Assembly (NCBI RefSeq): GCF_963675165.1
Contig: NC_087378.1
Coordinates: 2,279,525-2,343,524 of the forward strand
DNA from: Halichondria panicea
Lineage: Eukaryota > Porifera > Demospongiae > Suberitida > Halichondriidae
Reading direction: 5' to 3'
Length of the DNA stretch: 64,000 bases
Shown: piece after piece, positions 44,238 to 56,054 of the stretch
Position numbering within the stretch: the first letter of the stretch is position 1
How the letters are laid out: the number at the start of each line of letters is the position of its first letter
Notes under the pieces: generated by a model
The model's database searches: none
Told to the model about the DNA's origin: nothing
The model's input: the letters and a program-made list of their open reading frames with translations, nothing else
Position numbers and translations under genes: made by a program

Positions 44238-47200
44238 ACCCTGAATGAGTGAAGGGGCTGGACTTGCGAGACTAGGGCCAGTGGATTGACTGGGTTTTGA
44301 GCTTAGTATTAAACTTGATACATAAACTTGTACACATCTAGATTTTAATAATTAGGGATCAAGTCTCAGTCATGAAGTGTCTAACTTGGTTATTACCTCA
44401 GACTGTTTTGAGTACAGTAATAGAGCAGTATAGCCAGAGCAGCACTTCGAGCAGACTCTGCGCACTAGTCAGTAGTATAGTCAGAGGTAGGACAGCTAGC
44501 CGGTTGACCTGCATTCCTAGCATAACAGGGTGTTACGCCCCAGAGGAGGTTGGAAGGAAGTTCAGTCACGTGCAAAAATATGTGCTGAGTCAGCGCTATT
44601 ATTATTGTGTCTAGTCAGCAGTTTAGCGCCGACTCAGCACTGGACTGGTTTATGCATACAGCGGTTTTCAGAGTTCCATTTGCAATGTCTAGAGCGGAAG
44701 TACCTGTCACGTGAACCGTTACGTAACAAGATTGAAGTTCTATCATTCTAAACCGATTTTTTTCCAATACATGATTTGGGAGAATCAACCTTGGAAATAG
44801 CCTTTGCAAGCCTTTGGCATCACCGCTGAAGCTATCCTTGAGATTGTAAGCACTTCCAATAGTTTTGTGAGCTACTATTAGTAACACAGGACTGGATGTC
44901 TGGAGCTAAGAGAGATTCTACTGTCTATATGACTCATCAGCTTGCAGCAACACAAAATGAGTAGGCAGGCCGGGGCAGTCACTTCAACCAGTTTCTTATA
45001 TAATACTGAGAAGCTACACGCTTATTTCAGACTTCTCTGAATAACTAGTAACGAATAACTTTGTCTGTAAAATTTATATTGAAAACTCATGTAAAAAAAC
45101 TTGCCTGACTCAGCAATATTTGTGCTCCCGTGATGTTGTCCAACCTTAAATGTTTGGGAATATCACGTGACCAGTGACTTCCGCTCTAGACATTGGAGAT
45201 GCAAGAACTCTGAAAACCGCTGTAGATTGAAGAGTTAGTCTTCAATCTATGGTTTATGCTCAGAGGAGGTTGGAAGGAAGTTGAGATCACGTGCAAAAAT
45301 AGCTCTAAATGTGCTCTAAATGTGCTGAGTTGGCGCTACTGAAGAAGCTGAAGACACTGTCTGGTTCCTATGCTTATAAGCTTCAGATATTAATTGACCA
45401 GATAGCACAATTAAGAGAAGAATTAGGTAAAGTAACTCGTTCTTTTTGGTTCATCGTAAGCCTTTAAATTTACACACAGGCTCGTCTGAGGGCATTGTCG
45501 ATACTAGTCAACTGCACACAGTGAAAGAGTTAGTCAGAAGAACTAAGGAGACATGTCAGTCCATCTCCACTGAGCACAAGGACATCCACGCCTCCATCTC
45601 TAAGTTTGGAAAGGCCATTGACAAAGTACGCACATTTATTCGAACACTATACATATTGTGTTCCAATTCCTACATACGTGTAGTGCACCATAGAGTAGTG
45701 ATACTCATATCAATGTTACAGTCACACTGTACTGTGTTGTACACAATGCACACAGCCCCGCCTTACACCACACCCCCACCCCCACAGAGCTTGCAGGCGG
45801 ACATATCTGGTCTGGGTGTGGAGGGGGTGCTGTCTGACAAGAGTCACTCTCGGGAGCTGGATGCTGCTATCTGTGAGCACCTGTTCCGACAGGGGAGACT
45901 GGACATTGGGGAGATGATTATCGAGGTGGGTAGTCAAGGGGAGGGGCTGAGTAGTTTGCGCAGTCATGATGTCATTATAAGTTGCTACATGTATGTGGAT
46001 CATTGATGAATAGCTCAGGGAAACTCCTTTTCGGAAAAAGGCCATCGGTTTGTGTGGCATGATTTGATAAGAAACATGTGCTAGACTCTCTGTAAATTCA
46101 TTGTTCTGATTTGTTATTGATAGTATGTACAGTTAAATGTCTGGTTGATCCTCATCCCTGTGACTTGTCTTACATGTGCATGTACACGTACATGTGTAGT
46201 ACTGTCACTACATCTGTGTGTGCCTGTGCAGGACAGTGGCATCAGTGTGGACCCCGTCTACATGGAGCAATTCACTGGACTCAACAGAGTGTTAGAGGCC
46301 CTCAGGGACAGAAACATGGAACCAGCACTCGAGTAAGCTGAGAAATGTTGTTTTTACCAGTACCTCTATATGGTAATGTTCCTCACTTTTATTGGTTTGT
46401 AGGACAATTAGTGTCTTTTCCACAATCAGGCTTTCCCAGTTTATAATTTAGGAGATATGAAGCAAAGATGCAAAGAGGTGGTATTGATAAACTTTGAGCA
46501 TCCCTGGCATTTAAGGGGGTTGAGAAGTAACGTGAAGTGTAACTTTAACATCAGTGTGAGTGGGTAACGCAAAAAGTGTTCTACCCACTTCTTATGCAAT
46601 CACACCAGGGACTACATTTAATATTCATATCCCATTAAATTTTAAAAAGTGGAAATAGATATAACGATTTGCTTGAGCTGTAGTACTGGTGTTCATTATG
46701 ATCACCCCCTCCCCCGTGAATATGCCAAACCGGTTATTGTTATTGGTGGAGAATTTCCAGTAGGCCTGATCTTGAGTTTCATTTTCCATTCATGAAAGAG
46801 TATATCATGAATAGGTTGTTACATTTTTGTAGCGAATAGTGTTTAAACAGTAGAAACTTGATATAGTTGGATGGCTGTATTTGTATCTTCCTGTCATGTA
46901 ATATTGTATGGATGTGATACAGGTAGTGTGCACTTCTCACGCATTAAGTATCACTCCACGTACACGTAGTACACTCACCCTTCAAAGCTACACACAGTGT
47001 GTAGTTGCATTGAGTCAATGTGTTTGTGTGACTGGTATGAATTTGTGTATAATACACACTCTTTGTTGCAATTTGTGTCAATTGCTTGTTTTTCAATGTG
47101 TGTTAATTTGTCACAGGTGGGCGTTGATTCACAAGGACCAGCTCCAACACCACGGCAGCTGTCTCGAGTTCAAGCTCCGCCAGCTTAAATTCATTGACCT

Positions 47201-47706
47201 TTTAACTTCTGGACAAACTCGGAAGCTCTGGCGTACGCTAAAGTTCTTGGGCAGTTTGTGCCAAGACACACAAAAGGTTTGCTAAAATTGGTCCACAGCA
47301 CACACATACAGGTACATGGACACTATAATAGTTGCCTTGGTACTTGATACGTGTATGAATTGATTGAAAATCCCGTATGTATTGATCAGATGTTTGTGTT
47401 TAGAGTGTCTTGAATAGTGGGGTTAAACGTGTAATGATTGAATGTGTGCTGGTATGCTCACATGCGTACCGATACATTTACCCTGTGTGTACACTAACAC
47501 AAAGTCTGCAATGTCATAACAATCTAGTACTGTAGATCTATCACAGTATTGGATTGCACACACATGCACACATTCTACAGTATCTATAGTCTAACGTCAA
47601 AGAAGATTTCCCATAACCTTTCATTAGAATTCCTAGAACTAGATTATGTGTAACAAACGTTATGCTTTTGAGGTTGTCCACCCATTGATACACATACAGT
47701 AATTAT

Positions 47707-48521
47707 GCCTCGAGGCGTAGCCGCACGAGGGATACGGTAAAGCTGACTGTGTGTGTGTCTGTGTGTGTGTGTATTCCAGCAGTAACTGCTCAACGGTTGC
47801 AATGCGACGAAAACTAACAGCTTCTTTAGGCTTCTAGCCACGTTCTCTTGGATTTTGATTCGTGGATTAGCAAACTAAAGCTTCTTTCTCTAGTTATGGC
47901 TAGTTTGACTCACATTGAAGGCTGTTGCAGTCTCTTCAGAATCTTTCATAGCATCATCTGTTCGCACAAACTTTCTATTCAACATATGAGTTAGCCTTGA
48001 ACTAAAGCGCTAGCTTTTTGTTAGCTACAAGACTCAAAAAATATCTGTTAAAACAGCTAGCTAGCAGTAGCCATTTGTGAAAATTGATCTCTTTGGACAC
48101 ACCCTTTAATTATTGCTGTGGATGTAATGCGCATGCGCGCTCATTCCCCATGTGTGAGAAAATAATATCCAAGATCCAGATCCAGATCCTCCTGGCAGAA
48201 TCATCTTTGTCTTGAGGGCTAGGGCCTGGTAAGCCATAAAACACTACCATATAACAATATTAATATAGATAACAATATGCATGTACAGGTCTTTTCTTCT
48301 TAGATATTATATACACTGAACTACAGATCCTGGAAGAATCAATTTTCTTCTTTCTTGAGGTCCTGGTAAGCCACATAATACAACAATAGATGCATGTAAA
48401 TAAGTGTTTTCTTCTCAGTGACTTTATATAGATAAGCTAACTTTAGATAACATTCTAATACTTTTGAGCGAAAGCAAAAACATGGCGAGAGGCATTAGCA
48501 CAGCGCCAGCTTGAACACTAG
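47707..48521. mobile_element. 815-bp insertion in the RMND5 copy's intron 5
   Basis: The intact gene reads '…cagtaattatatcgg…' across this point. The copy has extra sequence starting GCCTCGAGGCGTAGCCGC and ending …GAACACTAG, with TTAT on both sides (47703–47706 and 48522–48525). There are no clear inverted ends. Inside is an imperfect direct repeat built on 'agatcct…gaatca…ttgagg…cctggtaagcca' (about 48180 and 48325). Part of it recurs at 42.4 kb and 57.8–58.06 kb. Confidence 0.75.
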
Positions 48522-50044
48522 TTATATCGGTTTATCTAAAGCATCCACTTGTTGTATTGCATGTACTAGTCTCAATCTGTGACACCTTGGAATCTCACTA
48601 TTCATAGTAGTTTTAATTATGCAGTCTGTCCTAACCTCCCCCACCGCTGCGACTATTGGCTTTCACTTAATACACCATTATGCGTGGGAATTGTTTGGGT
48701 GAATTTCCCAGTAGGTAATATCATTCTGTTACAGCGCTTTGAGCCCTAAAAGAAATATACATGTATGTACTTGCTCTACATGTAACTGCTCGATCATGTA
48801 CGTTTTATTGTGCTGTTAAGTTGCATACCGCCCCCACAGAGATAAAACGGCTGATGGGATGCTTCCTGTTTGCCAACAGGGGGCTGGAGATGAGCCCTTA
48901 TTCCGACCTTCTTGACCCCTGGCACTGGACAGATGTGGCGGACATATTTGCCAGGGATGCCTGCAAGCTGTTAGGTCTCTCTCTGGAGAGCCCTCTCGGT
49001 GTAAGGTTCGTACGCTAGTACCGTAATTTATCTGCTTTTCAGGTGTTGTAAGTACTGGACAGTTTATGGAATACTTGCTAGTGCTGGTTTTCAGCTGTGG
49101 CTGTACAGTTGCTTTTGTATGTTTGTACTTGGAAAGGAAACACAGCACACCTGTTAGAAGTCTTTTAATCTTGTGTACAAGTAAAATTTCAATTTTAAAA
49201 CAGTAGGAAAGATGGTTGGAATGTTGTAATATTAACCCTAGCTATTCCCTGCATGTCAACAGAAGCCTCATTGGACTGTGTGTACCTGTGTGCCTGGTAA
49301 CTGACTGTGTTTATGCTCATACATACATGTAGCAGTTTCTGTTTGGATTCTAGGTAAATTTTATCTACCTTTGGTTCCCCTGCCCTTCCTCTCACTTCAT
49401 TGCCAGCAACATTTCTCTGTTTTCTCTCTCATGAGTTATTGATCCCCCCCTTCCCACACACACACAGCCTCTCTGTGGGGTGCTCCGCCCTGCCTCAGCT
49501 GCTGCGACTGCGTAGTGTGATGGTGCAGCGACAAGTGTCGGACATGTGGACTAGAGACGAGCTTCCCTGCGAAGTCAGTCTGGGCTGGGATCGTCGCTAT
49601 CATTCCGTCTTCACTTGCCCCATCCTAAGACAGCAGACTACAGGTAGTGATGTGTTGTGTGTTGTATCAAGGGCGTATAAAGGAAAAAAGGGCATGCAGC
49701 AGCTTGCGAGCAAAAACTAAAATGGGCGGTGGAAAACTACATAATAGATTTTTGCGTACAGTGCATAGTATATCCGGTCTGTGGCTTTAGTTACTCGCAC
49801 GTAGGGTTGATAGTCAGTTGCATGCCCTCTTCTTTATACGCCCTTGGTGGTACATGTATGTTGTGTGTATATTTCTGAAGCTATATTCCTGAATTGTGTA
49901 CAGTTTTTCTGTATAACATTGTGTTGTGTAAGTGACTCGTACACACTTGTTGGCACATTGTCAGCAACATCCTTAGGATCTGATAGAAAACCTTGGCTGT
50001 GTAGTAGTGTTCTGTAAGTGCAGGAGTAGATGTGTAAATGTACA

Positions 50045-50116
50045 GGTCCTGTGGTGTAATGGTTAGCACCTGAGACTCTGAATCTCAATATCCAAGTTCA
50101 AATCTCGGCAAGACCT
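50045..50116 (+). pseudogene. Decayed tRNA-Gln copy in the RMND5 pseudogene intron 7
   Basis: Identical to the tRNA at 18483–18554 except for two changes: G to T in the variable region and G to A in the 5' strand of the T stem (CCAAG opposite CTCGG). The second breaks a base pair and alters the B box. Anticodon CTG is intact. It may be poorly transcribed or unstable. Confidence 0.75.
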
Positions 50117-50215
50117 AAATTGTTGTTCTCTTTTTTGTAGATGCTAATCCTCCGGTACGATTGGTGTGCGGACATTCCATCTCCAAAGATGCCATGAAGA
50201 AGCTCACTCTAGAAG

Positions 50216-50436
50216 GTATATGTGCTACCGTATAGCGGGTAATTCACCAAAAAATACAAGAACATTCAATTTTGTGTATGTAATGTCTGTTTGCTGCTTT
50301 TTTTTACTTTTTTCTTTAGTGATCTTTAACCATTAATTTTTTTCAAGTGACTTGCTATATAGAGGGGCGTGGTAAAAGGTGGAAAGTACTTTGCACGTTG
50401 CTATGCTAATATGCAGTTGCAGTGAACTGAAAAGTG
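50216..50436. other. Deletion junction joining RMND5 copy to YeeE/YedE copy 3
   Basis: The RMND5 intron-8 sequence runs into the first 20 bases of its MITE (taccgtatagcgggtaatt, 50226–50244), then about 12 novel bases. The sequence then becomes the SRCR-receptor 3' flank ('acaagaacattcaattttgt', matching 24653). Everything that in the ancestral order lies between (rest of MITE, exon 9, both receptors) is missing. Confidence 0.85.
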
Positions 50437-50968
50437 ATGTCTTCCAGAGCTCAAATCAAGTTGGATTCTGCCAGTAATGGTGTGGGGAGAGGGATGGCCA
50501 ATAGTCACAGTGCCAGTAGATCTACAACAACGTCTGGGTCTGGGACAGAGTATCATTGGCTCAAGATGCTCACCATTGGAGCCAGTGGAGCTCTCTTTGG
50601 CTATGCTGCTAAGATCACAAATGGTAAGATAGTCTACGTATAGTCAGTGCAGCACAGCATAAAAATTAATTTGGCCTCGCTGCTTTATGGGGATCGCTGC
50701 TTAGCTTTCTCTTCCTTGTTGTTGCAGTGTACCTTCCTCAAGTGGATTCGCAGCCAGATGGTTTTCCAGGACTTCACCATGCTGAAAGTCTTCCTTGCCG
50801 CCACTGTGGGGGGTAAGCGACTGTATGCGTACTTTACAGATAGAGATCTGGTGCTGTGTTTATAACTGTATCAATTTGCTTTTTCCATGAATGCTGAAGG
50901 CTTTCATGTAGTATATGACCAATGTCCTTTCATTTGATTTATAGAACAATGATAGAGCACTCTAGTAC

Positions 50969-51752
50969 CAGTGGCGTATCCAGCTAGGGGCTCAGGGTGC
51001 TCAAGCACCCCCCTAAGCTTAACATTAATTACTGCAACTTGCTGAGAGCTGAGCCTGAGCTTGCACTACGGAGCTAGCTAGAGCTTGCAGAAGAGTTTCA
51101 TGAGTTTTTATACTGATTGGAGAGTCAGACCACACCTTCAGATAATAAGTTTCCTGGGCATGCGTACTGACTTATTAAAGCTGCATGCTACAAAATAGTA
51201 CAAGTCAAGAGCCTGCATCAGAGAAGGTTGTTCTTTCTCACTGTCAGTGTCTATATATTCAGCCAACATCACCAGCAGAAACTTGATCACACTCTAAATA
51301 CCAGGCAGAAGACAAAAACAAAACAATAATTAAACAATGGTTTCAATACAGATTTTCTTTGTGATAGTATAATTATTGTGCACTCTGCCTGTCACTAGCT
51401 GCTCAGCAGAGAGGTCTTTCAGTAGTCTGAAGAGAATATGAAGACAGCATTACGATAACACAGAATGATTGACTAACTGGACTATTTCTTCTATATAATT
51501 ATATATACACATACACTGTGAAATACCTGTATAGTAGATATTGATATAGCTATAATTATAGATGAGTCAGTTAAGGCAATGGTAGAGTTGATATCTTCTC
51601 CGTTCTGGGATTGTTCTTTGTAATTAGGGTGTGTCCTCTGTCATGCGCAGTAAAACGTGGGTGTGGCTTCCGGTGCATGGGCGGGACCCAAAATTTTCGC
51701 GCTGTCGCGCGACCTGAGCACCCTCCTACTGATATTCCTAGAAACGCCACTG
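50969..51752. mobile_element. hAT-like element, 784 bp, 5-bp target duplication
   Basis: The ends CAGTGGCGTATCCAG and …GAAACGCCACTG are inverted. Subterminal 'ggtgctcaagcaccc' and 'ctgagcaccctcc' segments also match. AGTAC flanks both sides (50964–50968 and 51753–51757). Copies 1 and 2 of this intron read straight through 'ctctagtacaataccacc', an empty site. There is no transposase ORF. Confidence 0.87.
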
Positions 51753-54224
51753 AGTACAATACCACCCTGAACACACACCTTACCCCCCTCCCTCCTCCTA
51801 TTGCAGGCACAGTGTGGTTTATGCTGCTCTCCAGACTCTCCTCCACTCGTGGCCTCTTTCAGTCCATTTGGAGAAATTTTGCCTCCTGTATTCTAAGTAA
51901 AAAAATGTTTGCTTTCATTGGAGGTGGTCTAATACTGGGCATGGGGATGACCATCTGTGGATCGGTGAGAGATTGTTTGTTAACTAATGTATCGATATAA
52001 TAACATTTTATCTCTTAAGATGCATGTGTGTTTGTATTACTGAACGTACATAGCCAGCCGCAAGTCCTTCCAATCTTTAGTGCACAGTTGTTTGTATTAC
52101 TGAAGGTACATAGCCGCAAGTCCTTCCAATCTTTAGCGCACAGTTGTTTTAATATACATGCATGAATCTGTATCAAAACAATCAGTGTTTTTATTTATAA
52201 TTTTGGTTTCATTATTGTCCCTCCAGTGTCCTGGGATGGTGTTCACTCAGGTTGGGAGTGGGAACAAGGGAGCATGTGAGTCAACACTCTAGCAGTCATG
52301 AGTGTGTGTTCTCTTGAGACCTGAGCATAAAAGAAGAGTGTGTTCGAGCTCCATAATTGTTTTAATACATGCTTGAGCTTTGTTGATAGTTTCCTAGGTA
52401 CCCATCAAATAGCAATTGCATGTAGTGGTTGCATGTTGGTCAAATTACGATACTGTGTTCGGTACTTGCAATCACTATGTACCAGTGAAGCTCAAAGTTT
52501 GAAGCTCTGGTTGCCAAGATGCCTATAGATGCATCCATTCAATTAACATTTGATGTTGTTTTCGTAATGTGCAGTGTACACTCTACTGGGCTGCTTCAGC
52601 GGGGCCCTGATATATGGAGTGCTGGAGCCAACATTGAGAAAGTGGTTCACTAAACTGGTGGAACAGAAGCAGACCGTTTGGTGAGTTGTACTGTGGTGCT
52701 GTGTGACACATGTGACTACATGGTGTACATCATGTGCCCTGCTGTACAACAACACAGTTGTAATACAACACGGCTGAGTGGATGAAATATCATCTCCTAT
52801 AGCTCACTACCAGTCACTTATTGTACAAATAATTAACATATTTAATGTTTGTTTATTTTCATGAAACAAAAGCTGGGTATGCATCAATGTGATTGTGTTT
52901 CACTGTGTGCAGGATTGATGAAATGGCTGGAGTTTCTTACCTCGCAGCTGCCCTTCCCTTTGCTGTCGCTCTGGTTGGTGGACTGGTACTCACCGAGCTG
53001 TACGTACCCCCAAACAAACTGGTGAGCTAGCTAGTGTGCGAGGAGAATAACCTGCCATTCCCAGTTCTCAAGGCTAGGTGGCCCTAAAAAGGGCTAGGTA
53101 CTGCCTATAATTATGCAGGCAAATAAATACGAATTCCTTACATGTTTAATGTGATTGTGAAGGGCTGTGTCCATACACACAACGTTGTCTTAATATCCCT
53201 TGGGATCTGGGCATTCTTGTGGCCTTCTTCTATGAAATTTGAGTACCTTAGCTGGTGCATTTCTGAAATAATTTTCTCACCCATGTATAGGCTTTGCCAG
53301 CGGTGTCTCATCCAGTTATTGGAGGTGAGTCTTGTCCCTATATATACTAGCATAATTATGTTGGCATGTACTCTCAAACTATTATCCAAATCACAATAGA
53401 AACATTACTGGTATGTGCAGGTGTGGTATTGTGGTTGTCTTTTATGTAACGATTGTCCCAGTGTTGACTAGGTCCTTCATGTTACTGTTTATAATTATGG
53501 ACTGTCTGCGCAGGTCTGATAATGGGCTCTCTGCAACTACTTATTGGCTTTACAGTGGAGGACAGCCTTGGGGGGAGTAGCTCTTACTGCACCATTCTCT
53601 CCAGATTAGGTCTCTCTTCTCTCATCCCTTACTTTGAGAACTTCCGCACTGGTTTTGCCAACTGGTGGCAGGTGAGAGCCCGGGCCATGAACCTTACACT
53701 CTGTTTGAACAACAATGGGATGGATTCGTAGTCACACTTATACAGTTACTATAATTATGGCTATTGTATATGTACTAGAACAATTCTTTAATTGTTTACA
53801 CAATTAAGACAATAGCTAGGTTACCAGAAAATATACACGTAGTTGCATGCAATTTACGCTATGGTGACACAATGCCTACATAATTACTCACACCCCCACC
53901 ACACACATGTCCAGGTGATCTACTGGCTTGGTGCTGTGAGTGCAGCTGCCCTGACCTCCTACGCCACTGGGACGTGGGCACGAGGGGACCCCATCACTCC
54001 GGGTATGGGCCTCATTGGTGGGTTCATGATGGTGTTTGGAGCACGACTAGCCTCTGGATGTACAAGGTGATTCACTTACTGTAGCTTACTTTTAGAAGGT
54101 CTACTATGAATTAATGGGTACCACCTGTCAGATCAAAGTGACTTAGCCACTAAGTAGATACGTATGAGGACTCTTGCTGCATTAAAATTGTGTGATTATA
54201 GATTTTGTTATACCCTAGCTAGTA

Positions 54225-54595
54225 CAGTAGACTCTCACTATTCCGGCTCTCTGAAATACGGCCACCTCGATATATCGGCCATTTGGTTTGGCACGGAATG
54301 CTAGCTAGATGTTTACTACGCAAAACTCACCCTGAAATACGGCCACTCGCTATTCCGTATTATACTGGCCAGTACTGGCTGCTCCAAACTAGGTTTTCAT
54401 ACGACCATAATTTGGCAGATAAAATTGGATTACACTTAATAGAGAGCCGTTAATCCTCGAGACAGAACCGCAAAATTAGTCATTTGATTCGAGGTAAAGT
54501 CGTTTTAGCTGCGGCTATTTCTGAAATACAGCCACTTCGCTATTTCGGCCAAGCTGCGCTGTCCCAAGGGTGGCCGGATTAACGAGTGTCTAATG
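54225..54595. mobile_element. pogo-like MITE in YeeE/YedE intron 9 (copy 3)
   Basis: Same position and ends as the element at 27716–28101 (CAGTAGACTCTCACTATTCC to …TTAACGAGTGTCTAATG, TA flanks). It was inherited with the duplication. Confidence 0.8.
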
Positions 54596-54786
54596 TATAT
54601 CCTTTTTCTACAACATTTTGATCATAATTATCATGAACGCTAATCTTCTATGGTGCGTGCTCTCCTTGCAGTGGTCACGGTCTGTCTGGAATGGCACTGC
54701 TGTCCTTCTCCTCTTTTGTTGCGGTGGCCGCCATGTTTGCTGGAGGGATTGGTCTGGAGAATGCTGTTAGACTCTTGCATAGCTAG

Positions 54787-56054
54787 AATAAACTCATGTC
54801 ATGTCCTGAAAACTGTCCTGTGATCCCCAATACCCATTTTATTTATTTGTATTCTGCTGTTGTATCCATGCAATTCAGTGTGACTGTAATTGAACAATTC
54901 ACAACAGTTTTTGTTCTGTTTTTGGTGGCTGGAATTACATGCATGCAATTGTACATGCAGTAAAGTGCATCAAATAGGGGTTGGTAGATTATTCGAGATA
55001 TTACCTATTATTTATGCTATTCTTTTATCAAGTAAACAGCCTATTATTCTTTTCAAATCGCCTATTTTTTATTCCCACACTATTCCTCCGAAGCACAACA
55101 GAGGCCCCATGTCGACACACAAGTAACATCAAACTATAAATAATTGCTGAGTGACTCTATAATTATTAACACAAATTGCAAGGAGATAATTAACCAGTAC
55201 TTCCTATTTATACTATAATAATGACTCGTACTGACCTGTATTTCTGTGAAACCTGCCTATTATTCTCGTTATAAATTATTCCAGCATAATTCTTACCAAA
55301 AAATGTGCTAAAAATTATGCTAGCATAATCTACCAACGCCTAGCATCAAACCATATGCATGCATAATTATGCTGTTGAGTAAATTTTTAGCCTCGAATCC
55401 AGGTGTATATTAATCGGCCTGGTCTCGAGGCTAGTAAATTTACCACAGGAACCATGCACAAATGTCTCACTATAAAAGCAATATTTGCAGTATTGGGTGG
55501 GATGAGGGTCTTAGGTCTCAAAAGGTCACTTTTCCCCAGCGCAATATGTCATATACTGGCACTGCATGCTATTCCTTTGATCTCAAAGGTCAAATTAAAG
55601 GCAAGACATTTTTTGATAGATAAAAGGACCGGTAGTTGTCCTTAACAACGCTGGTAACAGTGATTGATTATACATGGTCGCCAATCTTTGGTAATTTACT
55701 CTTATATACACGTAACCGGCAGTTGTTCTCATGTGTGCAGTGTTGTTTTTTAATGGTGATCTGGGCACTGGAACAAATATCACATGACATTACTCATTAC
55801 TCTGCATCCTCTGCTCTGCATCGAGGGGGAGGACACAATTATATAATTAAAAAAATGCTGCACTATTGAACTATCTGAAGGAATGCTTTACATGGGGACG
55901 GGGTGAATATATAACGTAATCATAATAAAGATGGTTCAAAGAATTTAATTAAAAGTGCCTAAGGTTAATTGTGTCCCCCCTCCTCTGACTCTGCATGATC
56001 ATGTGCACCAACAATAAGCAATCAAGATGAATATATAATTATATAACTTCTAAT
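54787..56054. other. Intergenic: YeeE/YedE 3' flank and TACC 3' flank
   Basis: AATAAA at 54787 follows the stop codon directly. The sequence then follows 28.3–30.08 kb, including the hAT-like element (54975–55342, flanked by GCATCAAA) but without the Mutator-like element. Similarity ends near 55823. From there to 56054 is unique sequence that should hold the TACC 3' UTR; no gene is seen. Confidence 0.7.
54975..55342. mobile_element. hAT-like MITE (copy 3 segment)
   Basis: Orthologous to 28466–28833, with the same GCATCAAA target duplication and one mismatch in the right end (CCAACGCCTA). Confidence 0.82.

Larger units (their letters stand above)
43224..44275. mobile_element. Outer inverted-repeat element containing nested insertions
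   Basis: The left arm 'tagtcttgcaagtcccgccc' with 'cttcactcactcagg' (43224–43257) is repeated in inverted form at 44240–44275 with a few mismatches. Between the arms lie the hAT-like element at 43469–44237 and, within it, the MITE at 43794–44136. Confidence 0.6.
41641..45308. other. Gene-free transposon nest
   Basis: About 3.7 kb between the GTPase gene and the RMND5 copy holds several MITEs, some nested, plus short repeats. The short ORFs here do not resemble known proteins and lie inside repeats. Recognisable elements are listed separately. 41950–42110 ('tgaagcctccattaacgaccacc…') looks like another terminal repeat, without a clear partner. Confidence 0.65.
45309..50215 (+). pseudogene. 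RMND5 copy 2, decayed
   Basis: Exons 1–8 align to the intact gene: 45309–45426 (5' part replaced), 45480–45625, 45788–45925, 46232–46332, 47117–47276, 48840–49005, 49468–49643 and 50141–50215. The first 15 codons are missing. One base is lost in exon 5 (CAAACTCGGAAGCTC, where the intact gene has CTCGGGAAGC), which breaks the CTLH region. Seven bases are lost in exon 8, and exon 9 with the last RING cysteines is absent. An 815-bp insertion lies in intron 5. Introns are otherwise nearly identical to the intact gene, so decay is recent. Confidence 0.9.
50437..54786 (+). pseudogene. YeeE/YedE transporter copy 3, single-base frameshift
   Basis: All ten exons are present: 50437–50623, 50728–50812, 51807–51964, 52227–52275, 52575–52680, 52913–53021, 53291–53324, 53514–53671, 53915–54066 and 54672–54786. 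Nine have exactly the lengths of copy 1. Exon 2 is 85 instead of 84 bases because of an extra G in CTCAAGTGGATTCGCAG, which shifts the frame after residue 67 or so. Both Cys signatures are otherwise intact. If the extra G is a sequencing error, this is a second functional gene; as read, it is a young pseudogene. A 784-bp element interrupts intron 2. Confidence 0.8.

Noticed and set aside
51571..52000. Paired 90–130-codon ORFs on both strands
   Set aside because: They lie in the hAT-like element's right end and YeeE/YedE exon 3; only the transporter frame has family motifs.
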